Positions 7,554-17,105 of a stretch of 40,028 nt of DNA are shown piece after piece (the stretch's first letter is position 1; each line of letters begins with the position of its first letter). The DNA comes from Saprospiraceae bacterium. Its GTDB lineage: Bacteria; Bacteroidota; Bacteroidia; Chitinophagales; Saprospiraceae. The position numbers and the translations under genes were made by a program. The stretch is taken from positions 1 to 40,028 of the forward strand of contig JALHRR010000045.1 in NCBI GenBank assembly GCA_022841345.1. Reading direction: 5' to 3'. The notes beneath the pieces are model-generated. The model did no database searches. It was not told where the DNA came from and worked only from the letters and a program-made list of their open reading frames with translations.

Positions 7554-10550
7554 TTAGAAGGAAGCATTGAATCCTACTGTAATAATTCTTGCTTGTGGAG
7601 GAGTATAAAAATCATGTCCCAGGTTGACGTTACCTGTGTAAGTTGCATTCACCTCAGGATCGTATCCTTCATAATTAGTAAATGTAAACAGGTTTTGAGC
7701 TGATACATAAATGGTAGCATTGTCCAATTTTGCTCTTTTTGAAAAGTTTCTTGGCAATGCATAACTTAGCGTTACTGCCCTTACTCTTAAATAAGAGCCA
7801 TCTTGTACCCAACGACTGGATTTAATGGCACCGTTTCCACTATAAAGTCTGGGCTCCGGAATATTGGTTACCTGACCTTCCTCTCTCCAATAATCTAATT
7901 GATCTCTGGATTGATTATCAAAGTAATCACCATTTACAGACTGAAAAAATCCAGCTATATTGTAAAGATCATTTCCAAAAACATATTGCAGCTGAACATC
8001 AAAAGTGAATCCCATATAAGAAAATCTATTGTTCATGCCCCCAAAAAAGTCTGGATTTGGATCACCAACTTTTTGATTTCTCAGAGAGTCAGGCAATGAA
8101 GTGAAATCATCCTGGTCATATACCACCCCATCAGTAGCTTCATACTGTGCATTTCCATTTGCAGGATTGACACCGGCATATTTAGGTCCATAGAAATATC
8201 CGAATGGTTCACCTTCAGAAATTCTTCCCATTTGTCTTGCACCGCCGTCAATAGTTGATCCGTTTAGATTAGTTACAACATTCTTATAGCCGGAAATATT
8301 GAATTCAGTGCTCCAGGTAAATTTGCCAACTAAATTTTGAGAAGTGATGGCTACTTCCCATCCTTTGTTTTCAAGAGATCCAAGGTTTTTTGTGATAATT
8401 GTATAACCGTTGGTTGCGGGCAAAGGCAAATTCAATAATAGATCGTTGGTATTTTTTTGGTAATAATCCAAACTTCCACTAATTCTATCGTTGAATAGAC
8501 CGAAATCAATTCCAATATCAAACTGAGCAGTATTTTCCCAAGTGAGGTTGGTTACTCCAAGTTGAGTAGGAATAATCCCTGATACGTTACCTACGAAATT
8601 AGCTCCCCAAAGTGTTCTGGAGGCAAAGTTTCCTATTTCTGCATTTCCTGTCTTACCCCAGCTTGCACGGAGTTTCAGGAAGTTGATTGTGGAATTATCC
8701 TTCAGAAAAGATTCTTCTGAAAGTATGTATCCGGCAGAAACCGCCGGAAAGAATCCAAAGCGATTATCAACACCAAATCTGGAAGATCCATCCACACGAC
8801 CAGATAATCCTACAAGAAACTTATTACTTATTCTGGCATTTACACGCGCAAAATAAGAAGTAAAAGCATATCTGGATTCGAAAGTGCTGGCTGCAATAAT
8901 ACTTGCAGCTGAGGCGATTTTTGTAAATTTATTATTAGGAAAACCTTCACCTGTTGCTGAAGTGCTTGTATTAACACCATCAAGATATTGCATACCCACT
9001 GTAGCCGTCAGATTGAGATTGTCTGAAAAATCATTATTATAGCTAAAATAATTTTGAACGTTTTGATTAATCACGGTGGCCTGACTATTAAATGCCTGAC
9101 CTGTAGGGGCTCCATCCAATGTTTCTCGTCCCCGATACTGATCTTCCTGCAAATTCACCCAGTCTACACCATATTCAGACCTAAAACTCCAGTTTTTGGT
9201 AATATCCCATTGTGCAAATACACTACTGATAGAACGATAAGTAGTGGCATTGTTGTAGCCATTTACCAGATCTATTAAGTTGTTATAATAAAGTGTATTT
9301 TGGTTGAGCTCACCTGTTGCAGGATCGATTTTAGGTTGAAGCGGAGGCAAGGCATTTAACTGAAGAGGGTTTGTGAAAGCATTATCACTTGGCACTCTTT
9401 GATTCAAGCTTTTTACAAGGCTCAGATTCATACCTATTTTTACATTATTGTAAACCTTGTGATCAAGATTTAGTCTTCCGCTTATTCTGTTCAAGGCATT
9501 GCCAATTAATATACCTTTCTGATCATTATAAGTTCCGGAAATTAAAAATGTAGTTTTAGCATCACCACCTGAAATGTTTAAGTTCAGATTATTTACCCCA
9601 CCAGTTTGGAACGCTTCACTAGCCCAATCAGTATCATTTGTGGAGTTCCAGTCATCTGTACCTGTATTGGCTTCAAACTCCTCTGCTCCATCAAACACCC
9701 CAAAATCAGAATTCTCTGCAGCATACTGGAATAATTCACGGTATTCAGCAGCATTAAGCCATTCCCGTTTTCTGGTTGGTGAACTTGTCCCTGTGTAAAA
9801 ACCAAGATTAACTCTGGTTTTGCCAGCCTTTCCGGATTTGGTTGTAACAAGGATTACTCCATTTGATGCCCGTGCACCATAAATGGCGGCTGCGGATGCA
9901 TCTTTTAATATTTCTATCGAAGCGATATCCTCAGGGGCCAGAGATGCTAGAGGATTGTCAGGCTCCGTCGCACTACCAATTGATTCTGACACTACTGGAA
10001 TTCCATCAATTACGTAAAGCGGTTGATTACTGGCAGAAACGGATGATTGTCCTCTGACCCTTACATTCATTGCTTGCCCCAGTTTACCTGAACCGCTATT
10101 AATAAATACACCTGCTGCCCGACCCTGGATAGCATTTTCTAAAGATTGTAGCGGCTGAAACTCAAAAGTCTCAGAGTTAAGTTTTGAAATGGAACCGGTC
10201 AGATCCTTTTTGTATTGCGTTCCATAACCCACCACAACTACTTCATTCAAAGCTGAAACATCCTCTGCAAGGGAGATGGATATATTTCGGCTACTTCCCA
10301 CTGTAACTTCCTGTTGTTTGTATCCCAGGAATGAAAATACCAGAACTGAGGAGCTTGAAGGCACGTCAATCATGTATTTTCCATCAAAATCTGTAATGGT
10401 ACCTTGGGAGGTACCTTTAAGTGCAACACTCACCCCAATTAGAGGTTCATCTTCTGCTCCCGTGACCCGTCCGGATACGGAAATCTGAGCTGAGGTTATA
10501 CCACTGAAGAGCAGTAATACCACCAGACAAGACAGTAATCGTTTGTTCAT
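7554..10550 (-). CDS. SusC/RagA family TonB-dependent outer-membrane transporter
   Basis: 998 residues from the ATG at 10550, giving a standard signal peptide (MNKRLLSCLVVLLLFSGITSAQ). After it come a carboxypeptidase-D regulatory-like beta domain (SGRVTGAEDEPLIGVSVAL... DFDGKYMIDVP), the family junction ALNEVVVVGYGTQYKKDLTG, a plug domain (IQGRAAGVFINSGSG, PLYVIDGIPV, IEILKDASAAAIYGARASNG) and a large beta-barrel that ends in VGFNASF, with Phe last as is usual for outer-membrane barrels. It would import oligomers with the partner SusD using TonB energy. The upstream promoter match is the best in the window. No glycoside hydrolase, anti-sigma factor or hybrid sensor is nearby, so this is not an obvious polysaccharide locus; the neighbouring peptidase hints at peptide uptake. 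Confidence 0.95.
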   Translation of the reverse strand: MNKRLLSCLVVLLLFSGITSAQISVSGRVTGAEDEPLIGVSVALKGTSQGTITDFDGKYMIDVPSSSSVLVFSFLGYKQQEVTVGSSRNISISLAEDVSALNEVVVVGYGTQYKKDLTGSISKLNSETFEFQPLQSLENAIQGRAAGVFINSGSGKLGQAMNVRVRGQSSVSASNQPLYVIDGIPVVSESIGSATEPDNPLASLAPEDIASIEILKDASAAAIYGARASNGVILVTTKSGKAGKTRVNLGFYTGTSSPTRKREWLNAAEYRELFQYAAENSDFGVFDGAEEFEANTGTDDWNSTNDTDWASEAFQTGGVNNLNLNISGGDAKTTFLISGTYNDQKGILIGNALNRISGRLNLDHKVYNNVKIGMNLSLVKSLNQRVPSDNAFTNPLQLNALPPLQPKIDPATGELNQNTLYYNNLIDLVNGYNNATTYRSISSVFAQWDITKNWSFRSEYGVDWVNLQEDQYRGRETLDGAPTGQAFNSQATVINQNVQNYFSYNNDFSDNLNLTATVGMQYLDGVNTSTSATGEGFPNNKFTKIASAASIIAASTFESRYAFTSYFARVNARISNKFLVGLSGRVDGSSRFGVDNRFGFFPAVSAGYILSEESFLKDNSTINFLKLRASWGKTGNAEIGNFASRTLWGANFVGNVSGIIPTQLGVTNLTWENTAQFDIGIDFGLFNDRISGSLDYYQKNTNDLLLNLPLPATNGYTIITKNLGSLENKGWEVAITSQNLVGKFTWSTEFNISGYKNVVTNLNGSTIDGGARQMGRISEGEPFGYFYGPKYAGVNPANGNAQYEATDGVVYDQDDFTSLPDSLRNQKVGDPNPDFFGGMNNRFSYMGFTFDVQLQYVFGNDLYNIAGFFQSVNGDYFDNQSRDQLDYWREEGQVTNIPEPRLYSGNGAIKSSRWVQDGSYLRVRAVTLSYALPRNFSKRAKLDNATIYVSAQNLFTFTNYEGYDPEVNATYTGNVNLGHDFYTPPQARIITVGFNASF

Positions 10551-10950
10551 AAGCTTTTGGACTTTTAATAAATTAAATGTGTGAAAAACCAACTCGCCAA
10601 ATATATTAATAATTTCTTAACAACAAATTATTTTAAAATTGGGAATTACGACAGTTGTGGTAGATATATGGTATATACTTCAAAATCAATAAGATATGAT
10701 AATGAAATACATGAAAAAATTATAGATAAATTCTTTCTCTATCTGGCTATATTTTACCTCAAATGGTATGAGTTTAAATAAAGTAAAATAACAAAAATAA
10801 ATAGGGTGTTTTGGGAGAAGCGACGGGAGCCTTTCTTCCTCAGGTTAGTTGGTAAATAGAATAAAAACCAGGAAGGGAATTAAGCTCCTTGCGTTGTCAA
10901 TGCCCGTTCGTTTATTTTAATATTTGTTGGACAGCAAAACTTCCGGCAAA
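10551..10950. other. 400-bp intergenic stretch with susC promoter and decayed inverted repeat
   Basis: Contains the minus-strand susC promoter at 10598-10627. Further right is an imperfect large inverted repeat: ACGGG at 10823-10827 against CCCGT at 10903-10907, and CTTCCT at 10835-10840 against AGGAAG at 10870-10875. No convincing gene or RNA was seen between 10630 and 10950. Confidence 0.5.
10598..10627 (-). promoter_or_regulatory. Bacteroidota-type promoter for susCD
   Basis: On the minus strand TTTG (10627-10624) and TATATTTG (10605-10598) are 18 bases apart, a full match to -33 TTTG and -7 TAnnTTTG. Start of transcription is expected near 10591, about 40 bases before the ATG at 10550. 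Confidence 0.7.
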
Positions 10951-12048
10951 TCAGACATTAAACCTGAAGTGCATCACATCGCCATCCTGCACTACATATT
11001 CCTTGCCTTCTACGTTCATTTTACCTGCTTCTTTCACTGCGGCTTCTGAACCATATTTAACAAAGTCATTGTAAGGAATTACTTCAGCGCGGATAAACCC
11101 TTTTTCAAAATCTGTGTGAATAACACCGGCCGCCTGTGGAGCTTTGGTGCCTTTTATGATCGTCCATGCCCTTACCTCTTTTACCCCTGCTGTAAAGTAA
11201 GTAATCAAATTGAGGATGCGATAACAGGAAATGATCAGCTTGTTCACTCCAGGCTCACTAAGTCCCAGGCTTTCAAGAAATTCCAATTGATCCTCTTTAG
11301 AGTCCAGCTCAGCAATTTCAGCTTCAATACCTGCACAAATTCGGATTATCTCAGCGTTCTCTCCCTGAACGGAAGCTTCGAACTTGCGCGTATGATCGTT
11401 TCCATTTTCGATAGCGGATTCATCTACATTGCAGACGTAAATGACAGGTTTGGCAGTAAGTAATAACATAGACTCCAGCAACAATGTGCCTTCTTCATCC
11501 AGTTCCATAGTTCTTGCCGGATTCCCCGCCTCAACATGGTTGTATATTTTGGTAGCCATTTCCAATTCGCGAACAGCTTCTTTATCTCCGCCTTTAGTGG
11601 CTTTTTTATATTTATCCAGTAATTTCTCCAGGGTTTCCAGATCCTTCAGCATCAATTCTGTATCGATGATTTCTTTGTCTCTCACCGGATCTACATGTCC
11701 ATCCACGTGAACGATATTGTCATCTTCAAAACATCTGATTACATGGACGATGGCACTCACTTCTCTGATATTTGCCAGGAATTGATTGCCAAGGCCTTCG
11801 CCTTTGCTCGCACCTTTGATAAGACCTGCGATATCAAGTATCTCTACAGTAGTCGGTAAAACTTTTTGGGGATTGACCAACTCTTCCAGTTTGTCCAGTC
11901 TGGGATCCGGAACAGTAATAATTCCTATATTGGGTTCTTTAGTTGCAAAGGGATAATTTGCCGCCAAAGCTTTGGCAGAGGTCAATGCATTGAACAAAGT
12001 TGATTTTCCTACATTAGGTAGTCCGACGATTCCACATTTAAGTGCCAT
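10951..12048 (-). CDS. ychF: redox-regulated ATPase YchF (Obg family)
   Basis: 365 residues, the typical YchF/OLA1 length. The ATG at 12048 opens directly into MALKCGIVGLPNVGKSTLF, the normal start of the family; ten codons of open frame upstream are not conserved-looking. Motifs seen: G1 P-loop GLPNVGKST, G3 DIAGLIKGASKGEGLGNQFL, the altered NKxD motif as NVDE (CNVDES), which in this family changes preference from GTP to ATP, then a coiled-coil insertion and the C-terminal TGS domain (ARAWTIIKGTKAPQAAGVIH, YVVQDGDVMHFRFNV). It binds ribosomes and hydrolyses ATP; its exact role is still debated. The gene is divergent from the ACP-phosphodiesterase-like gene. Confidence 0.96.
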   Translation of the reverse strand: MALKCGIVGLPNVGKSTLFNALTSAKALAANYPFATKEPNIGIITVPDPRLDKLEELVNPQKVLPTTVEILDIAGLIKGASKGEGLGNQFLANIREVSAIVHVIRCFEDDNIVHVDGHVDPVRDKEIIDTELMLKDLETLEKLLDKYKKATKGGDKEAVRELEMATKIYNHVEAGNPARTMELDEEGTLLLESMLLLTAKPVIYVCNVDESAIENGNDHTRKFEASVQGENAEIIRICAGIEAEIAELDSKEDQLEFLESLGLSEPGVNKLIISCYRILNLITYFTAGVKEVRAWTIIKGTKAPQAAGVIHTDFEKGFIRAEVIPYNDFVKYGSEAAVKEAGKMNVEGKEYVVQDGDVMHFRFNV

Positions 12049-12075
12049 ATCAAGTTGATTTTTTATAAGCGGGTG

Positions 12076-12083
12076 CAAAGATA
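12076..12083 (-). promoter_or_regulatory. -7 promoter element for ychF
   Basis: TATCTTTG on the minus strand, followed by CACCCGCTT. It lies 28-35 bases before the ATG at 12048, giving a short leader. The -33 box is not clear. The same 13 bases TTTGCACCCGCTT occur in the gyrA promoter. Confidence 0.6.
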
Positions 12084-12121
12084 GATTTTAGAAACAGAAA
12101 ACCTTAAAATATTATAATACA

Positions 12122-12724
12122 ATGAATCATCTGGCGCATATATATTTATCATATGGTCATGAAAGCATTCTGCCGGGAAATTTTTTCTGCGATTTTCTGA
12201 CCCTGGCAGAGCAGAGAGTATTTCCGGAACATTACTCTGGCGGCTTTAAATTGCACAGATGGATCGATGATTACACGGATTCACATAAGCTGGTTGGTGA
12301 GATGAGATCAATTCTCAGACCTGCTTCCGGCAAGTATGCAGGAGTGATCTCCGATATTCTGATGGATCATCAACTGGTCAAATTCTGGAATCTGTTTGGT
12401 GAAACAGCTTATGAAGATTATTGCAGGGAACAATATAATAATCTGGAGAAAATTCTTCCATTAGTGCCTCAACAAACAGCTAATAAAGTGCAACATATGA
12501 TCAGTGATCAATGGCTGCATTCATTTGCAAAAGTTTCAGGGATGGAATATACTTTTTCTCTGCTGGCCACAAGAGCAAAATACAGGGATTCATTTGCAGA
12601 GGTTATGCCTTTATACTTAGAAAACGAATCAAAAATAGATGGACTCTTTATGGAGTTTTTTCCGGAATTGTGCGGTTATGTGGTATTAAGGTTAGAGGAA
12701 TTTAGCCTTCAAAGTGGAAACTGA
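12122..12724 (+). CDS. ACP phosphodiesterase family protein (AcpH-like)
   Basis: 200 residues. The family pattern is clear: MNHLAHIYLS, then GNFFCDF near residue 20, KLHRWIDDYTDSH near 45-57 and SDILMDHQLVKFW near 79-91. These Asp/His clusters are the metal-binding HD-like motifs of AcpH, which removes the 4'-phosphopantetheine arm from acyl carrier protein. Bacteroidota members are often shown only as family proteins, so the reaction is inferred. Its last 23 bases overlap the end of the opposite-strand PorT-like gene. Confidence 0.8.
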   Translation: MNHLAHIYLSYGHESILPGNFFCDFLTLAEQRVFPEHYSGGFKLHRWIDDYTDSHKLVGEMRSILRPASGKYAGVISDILMDHQLVKFWNLFGETAYEDYCREQYNNLEKILPLVPQQTANKVQHMISDQWLHSFAKVSGMEYTFSLLATRAKYRDSFAEVMPLYLENESKIDGLFMEFFPELCGYVVLRLEEFSLQSGN

Positions 12725-13427
12725 TAGTGAATGTTCTGGATATTACTTTGTCCAATACCGTTGCCTGCGTAATATTTGAGTTATAAATCAAGGTATTGCT
12801 GATTCCCTGTGAATATTTCAGTTCAGGTGAGAGAATGAAATAAGGGAAAAAGAATTGACACCCAAAGCCAAATTCTACTGCAAAATCTGAAGGGGCAATT
12901 TTAACCAGATTGGCTTCCCGCTTAGTCCTCGACTCGCTGGATACATCAAATACATATTTGACCCCTCCCAGGATATACATTTTCATATCATTATAAATGT
13001 CCGATTTGAATCTGAATTGAAGTGGAGCTTCTATGAAAACAGGATCCATTTTTCTGTCAAAAGTCGTATTGCTTTCGACATTGCCATAATTAATATTTCT
13101 TGTGGCAAATGAAAGCGTGGGTAAGAATCTGATGTCAAAGTAATTTCCAACTTTCAGGTTAGTGACCAGGCCCAGATTGAATCCAGGACCCTGAAAAGAC
13201 TGGACTAATCCTAGTGTGTCGTTTAGAAGGAAATTTTCTGACCGATATACTTTATAATTGGAAGTATTGTACCCTAAAGTGATTCCAAAATAGTATTGTT
13301 TGTTTTTGAAGCTATTATAATTATAACTTCCTCTGTCAGCTCTCTGAGCATGAATGGTGGAACTTCCCAAAAGGAAAGCGGAAACAAACAGAAAAGTGAT
13401 TACTTGATACCGGTGTAAATACTGCAT
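12702..13427 (-). CDS. porT: PorT family outer-membrane beta-barrel protein
   Basis: 241 residues with a signal peptide (cleavage after Ala in SSTIHAQ) and alternating amphipathic strands: YYFGITLGYNTSNYKVY, GPGFNLGLVTNLKVG, YFDIRFLPTLSFA, AEFGFG-like stretch and a terminal strand ending ISFHFEG. PorT/SprT-type proteins are membrane components of type IX secretion and gliding; porT next to ubiE is a recurrent arrangement in Bacteroidota, which is the main reason for the symbol. The start lies inside the 3' end of the menaquinone methyltransferase gene (28-bp overlap), so the two are cotranscribed. A general outer-membrane barrel of the same fold is the alternative. No other type IX component lies in this window. 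Confidence 0.72.
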   Translation of the reverse strand: MQYLHRYQVITFLFVSAFLLGSSTIHAQRADRGSYNYNSFKNKQYYFGITLGYNTSNYKVYRSENFLLNDTLGLVQSFQGPGFNLGLVTNLKVGNYFDIRFLPTLSFATRNINYGNVESNTTFDRKMDPVFIEAPLQFRFKSDIYNDMKMYILGGVKYVFDVSSESRTKREANLVKIAPSDFAVEFGFGCQFFFPYFILSPELKYSQGISNTLIYNSNITQATVLDKVISRTFTISFHFEG

Positions 13428-14128
13428 ATTCCAAAAGTCAAAGGTTTCCAGGTTGTTTTTGTAAACCCGGTTTGGTCCAATAATAAAGTAAAATCTGTGC
13501 CATCAGGAAATGCCTGCACAGATTCGTAGAGATAGGAATAAGCTTTTTTGTCTTTCGATGTGATTCTTCCGACTACTGGCAATATTCTTTTGAAATAGAA
13601 ATGATACAACTGTTTCAAAGGGAAAACTCTTGGTTTTGAAAATTCCAGAATCACCACTTTTCCGCCCGGTCGTAAAATTCTATACATCTCTGAAAGTCCG
13701 GCATTGACATTCTCAAAGTTTCTGACACCAAAAGCAACGGTAACAGCACTCACTGTATTGTTTTCAAAACGTAAATTCTCTGAATCTCCCCACTCTAAGC
13801 TGATTTTTTCGCTTAATCCTGCTTTTTCAATTTTCCTGGTTCCGATATCCAGCATCTGCTGAGCAATATCGATTCCGACGATTTTATCAACTTTCAGGGT
13901 TTTTGCCATGGCTATTGCAACATCAGCTGTTCCTGTGGCTACATCGACAATCAGATCGTGCGACTGATCATTCAGAATTTTAATCATTTTTTTTCGCCAG
14001 CCTTTGTCAACACCCAAAGAGAGCAGGTGGTTGAGCATGTCATAATATGGGGCGATGTTATTGAACATGTTGGATACCTGTTTTTTCTTGGCATCTTTAC
14101 TTTGTTCGTAAGGTTTTACATTTTCCAA
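13400..14128 (-). CDS. ubiE: demethylmenaquinone methyltransferase (MenG/UbiE)
   Basis: 242 residues from a TTG at 14128. It is a class I SAM-dependent methyltransferase: KKKQVSNMFNNIAPYYDMLNH and LSLGVDKGWRKKMI near the N-terminus, the SAM loop VDVATGTADVAIAMA, GIDIAQQMLDIG, then VTVAFGVRNFENVNAGL and YRILRPGGKVVILEFSKP, all standard for UbiE/MenG. It carries out the last step of menaquinone synthesis. No ATG exists in frame before the conserved NMFNNIAP segment, so a TTG must be used; the TTG at 14128 gives MENVKPYEQSK, which matches family starts and length, whereas TTGs at 14146 and 14152 lie at or before the predicted transcription start. The gene overlaps porT downstream. Confidence 0.92.
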   Translation of the reverse strand: MENVKPYEQSKDAKKKQVSNMFNNIAPYYDMLNHLLSLGVDKGWRKKMIKILNDQSHDLIVDVATGTADVAIAMAKTLKVDKIVGIDIAQQMLDIGTRKIEKAGLSEKISLEWGDSENLRFENNTVSAVTVAFGVRNFENVNAGLSEMYRILRPGGKVVILEFSKPRVFPLKQLYHFYFKRILPVVGRITSKDKKAYSYLYESVQAFPDGTDFTLLLDQTGFTKTTWKPLTFGICSIYTGIK

Positions 14129-14154
14129 AGTGGAGTTTTTTAGCAATTGCAATG

Positions 14155-14162
14155 CAAAAGTA
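14155..14162 (-). promoter_or_regulatory. -7 promoter element for ubiE-porT
   Basis: TACTTTTG on the minus strand fits TAnnTTTG. The G lies only 27 bases from the TTG start at 14128, so the leader would be about 20 bases. A TTTG lies upstream on the same strand, but at 30 bases spacing, too far for a normal -33. Confidence 0.5.
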
Positions 14163-14291
14163 ACATCTTATACTGTTATATGTTGAGTTTGTCAAATGAT
14201 TCCATTGTGGAAGGGAATGAAACGGGCTTTTTATGCTGTATTTTACTGAAACAAATCGAAGAAATTCCTATATATTACCAGTAATATTGCT

Positions 14292-14299
14292 TAATTTTG
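14292..14299 (+). promoter_or_regulatory. -7 promoter element for gyrA
   Basis: TAATTTTG followed by CACCCGCTT. Transcription would start near 14306 and leave a leader of about 120 bases. No clear -33 TTG at the usual distance. Confidence 0.55.
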
Positions 14300-14424
14300 C
14301 ACCCGCTTTCGAGCGCATTGAAAATAAATCATATATATGACTTGTATCAATGCAGCAAATATTTAATGAAATAGTATTGAAGTTTTCAGTAACAAGTGAG
14401 CCTGAACGGCATTAAAAATACAGT

Positions 14425-16965
14425 ATGGCAGAGAATTTGAGGGTAATTTCGGTCAACATTGAAGATCAGATGAAATCGGCCTATATCGACTACAGTATGT
14501 CTGTAATCGTTTCCAGAGCCCTTCCCGATGTAAGAGATGGTTTAAAACCAGTTCACAGAAGAGTCCTTTATGGTATGCATGAGTTGGGACTCAGTTTCAA
14601 TAAAGCACATAAAAAATCAGCCAGAATAGTCGGAGAAGTACTTGGTAAGTATCACCCGCACGGAGATTCATCTGTTTATGATACTATGGTGAGGATGGCA
14701 CAGGATTGGTCACTTCGTTATCCCCTGGTCGATGGTCAGGGTAACTTTGGGTCCATGGATGGTGATAGTCCTGCTGCAATGCGTTATACGGAAGCAAGAA
14801 TGGCACGTATCAGTGATGAAATTCTGGGTGATCTTGAGAAGGAAACAGTTGATTTCGCATTAAACTTTGATGATACTTTGGAAGAGCCAACAGTGATGCC
14901 GGCAAAACTTCCGAATTTACTTGTCAATGGAGCGTCGGGTATCGCAGTAGGTATGGCAACTAATATGTTACCTCATAATCTTAGTGAGGTAATCGATGGT
15001 ATTAACGCCACTATCGATGATCCTGAAATCACCATCGAAGGTCTGATGAGATATATCAAGGCCCCTGATTTTCCAACAGGAGGAATCATCTATGGTATTG
15101 AAGGCATCAAGGAAGCATTTGAGACAGGTAGAGGAAAAATCGTTGTTCGGGCAAAAACTGATATCGAACATGACGGTCAGCGTGAGATCATCGTGGTTAC
15201 TGAAATTCCATATCAGGTCAATAAAGCTCAGCTGATTGTTAAAATCGCTGAATTGGTTACTGAAGAGAAGATTTCCGGCATTAGCGATGTCCGTGATGAA
15301 TCAGATAGAACCGGTCTAAGGATTGTCATAGAACTTAAAAGAGATGCAATTGGTAAAGTAGTACTGAGCCAATTGTTTAAATATACACCGCTTCAGACAT
15401 CTTACGGTGTCAACAACGTGGCATTGGTGGGAGGTCGTCCTTTCACTTTGAATTTGAAGGATTTGATTGAAGAATTTATCAAATTCAGATTGGAAGTTAT
15501 AGTACGCCGTTCAAGATTTGAATTGCGCAAAGCAGAAGAGAGAGCCCATATCCTCGAGGGTTTGATCATTGCCCTGGATAACCTTGATGAGGTAATTGCC
15601 CTGATCAGAGGATCTGCAAATCCGGAAATAGCAAAAGAAGGCTTGATTGCCAGATTTTCTCTGTCTGAAGTACAGGCAAAGGCTATTTTGGAAATGCGTT
15701 TGCAAAGACTTACGGGATTAGAAAGAGACAGACTTAGAGAAGAGTTTGATAATTTGCAGAAATTAATCACCAGATTAAAAGAAATTCTTGCCAGTGTCGA
15801 ACTGCAGAGATCTATAGTTAAAGATGAACTAATCGAGCTGAAAGAAAAATTCGGCGATGAGCGCCGCACTGCTATCACGGCTGCAGCAGGAGAAATCAGC
15901 ATTGAAGATTTGATTCCTGATGAAGAAGTGGTCGTTACTATCTCTCATCTTGGATATATTCGCCGTACAAAAACCTCAGAATACCGCACACAATCCAGAG
16001 GAGGACGTGGTTCCAGAGGATCTAAGGCCAGGAATGAAGACTTTATAGAGCAGATGTTTGTGGCTACGACGCACAATTACCTGTTATTATTTACAGAGAA
16101 AGGACGTTGCTTCTGGTTGCGTGTATATGAAATTCCTGAAGCAACAAAGGGTTCGACAGGAAGGGTTATCCAGAATATCATTTCAATTCCTCAGGATGAT
16201 AAAGTCAAGGCATATATCATTATCAAGGATCTGAATGATACAGAATTCAATCAGAATAATTTTATCATTTTCTGTACCAGTAAAGGTATCATCAAGAAGA
16301 CTTTGGTGGCTGATTACTCGCGTCCAAGACAAAATGGTATAAATGCAATCACCATCCATGATGATGATCAATTACTGGAAGCTAAATTGACGAATGGAAC
16401 AAATGAAATAGTCATTGCTAATACATTTGGACGAGCTATTCGTTTCCCTGAAGCAAAAGTGCGTCCGATGGGCAGAAATGCAGCGGGTGTGAAAGGGATA
16501 ACACTGGGAGGTGGGAATGACAGAGTGGTAGGGATGGTTTGTGTAGATCCTGCGGATACCTCTGTAACTTTATTGGTTGTCAGTGAAAAAGGAATGGGTA
16601 AGCGTTCTGAACTGGAAGACTATCGCGTCACCAACCGGGGTGGTAAAGGGGTAAAAACCATGAACATCAATGATAAAACCGGGGCATTAATTGCAATCAA
16701 ATCCGTCCGTGATGATGAGGATTTGATGATTACAAACCGCTCAGGAATTATTATCAGGATGCCACTTTCTGATATCAGAGTCATGGGGCGTGCCACTCAG
16801 GGAGTAAGGGTTATCAAACTGGATGGAAATGATAAGATTGCTGATGTGACTGTTGTGAGTGCAGAACCTGAGACAGATCAGGAGCTGGATGATCAGACTA
16901 TTGTGAATGAAGATCCTGCTGCAGATACAGATGATCAGTCAGATATTATTACAACTGAAGAGTAA
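14425..16965 (+). CDS. gyrA: DNA gyrase subunit A
   Basis: 846 residues. Gyrase A cuts and rejoins DNA in the A2B2 complex that introduces negative supercoils. Seen: [20 protein letters not shown] with [11 protein letters not shown], the [11 protein letters not shown] segment, and the active-site Tyr121 in [10 protein letters not shown]. The quinolone-determining positions equivalent to E. coli Ser83 and Asp87 are Ser82 and Asp86, so no common resistance change is present. The C-terminal pinwheel begins after [15 protein letters not shown]; a GyrA box is present as [10 protein letters not shown] at 523-532, and repeated blade motifs ([39 protein letters not shown]) follow, separating it from ParC. 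The last 30 residues are acidic. Confidence 0.97.
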   Translation: MAENLRVISVNIEDQMKSAYIDYSMSVIVSRALPDVRDGLKPVHRRVLYGMHELGLSFNKAHKKSARIVGEVLGKYHPHGDSSVYDTMVRMAQDWSLRYPLVDGQGNFGSMDGDSPAAMRYTEARMARISDEILGDLEKETVDFALNFDDTLEEPTVMPAKLPNLLVNGASGIAVGMATNMLPHNLSEVIDGINATIDDPEITIEGLMRYIKAPDFPTGGIIYGIEGIKEAFETGRGKIVVRAKTDIEHDGQREIIVVTEIPYQVNKAQLIVKIAELVTEEKISGISDVRDESDRTGLRIVIELKRDAIGKVVLSQLFKYTPLQTSYGVNNVALVGGRPFTLNLKDLIEEFIKFRLEVIVRRSRFELRKAEERAHILEGLIIALDNLDEVIALIRGSANPEIAKEGLIARFSLSEVQAKAILEMRLQRLTGLERDRLREEFDNLQKLITRLKEILASVELQRSIVKDELIELKEKFGDERRTAITAAAGEISIEDLIPDEEVVVTISHLGYIRRTKTSEYRTQSRGGRGSRGSKARNEDFIEQMFVATTHNYLLLFTEKGRCFWLRVYEIPEATKGSTGRVIQNIISIPQDDKVKAYIIIKDLNDTEFNQNNFIIFCTSKGIIKKTLVADYSRPRQNGINAITIHDDDQLLEAKLTNGTNEIVIANTFGRAIRFPEAKVRPMGRNAAGVKGITLGGGNDRVVGMVCVDPADTSVTLLVVSEKGMGKRSELEDYRVTNRGGKGVKTMNINDKTGALIAIKSVRDDEDLMITNRSGIIIRMPLSDIRVMGRATQGVRVIKLDGNDKIADVTVVSAEPETDQELDDQTIVNEDPAADTDDQSDIITTEE

Positions 16966-17105
16966 TCACTTGACTCCGGAATGTATGTAAACGGGCTTAT
17001 TTTAAAAACTGATATCATTAACATTTTATTAAGATACTATTCCTGTTATTAAAAGGTCAGTATATTGCATGCACAAAATGCAAATCAACTCAAAAACTAA
17101 TTAGT

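Larger units (their letters stand above)
14129..14424. other. divergent promoter region between ubiE and gyrA
   Basis: 296 bases holding one predicted -7 box for each direction (14155-14162 minus, 14292-14299 plus). Nothing else coding or clearly structured was seen in it. Confidence 0.6.

Noticed and set aside
3465-10550. A polysaccharide utilisation locus
   Set aside because: Only SusC and SusD are present; no carbohydrate-active enzyme or sugar-responsive regulator adjoins.
14665-14690. Quinolone-resistance change in gyrA
   Set aside because: Ser82 and Asp86 are the sensitive residues.
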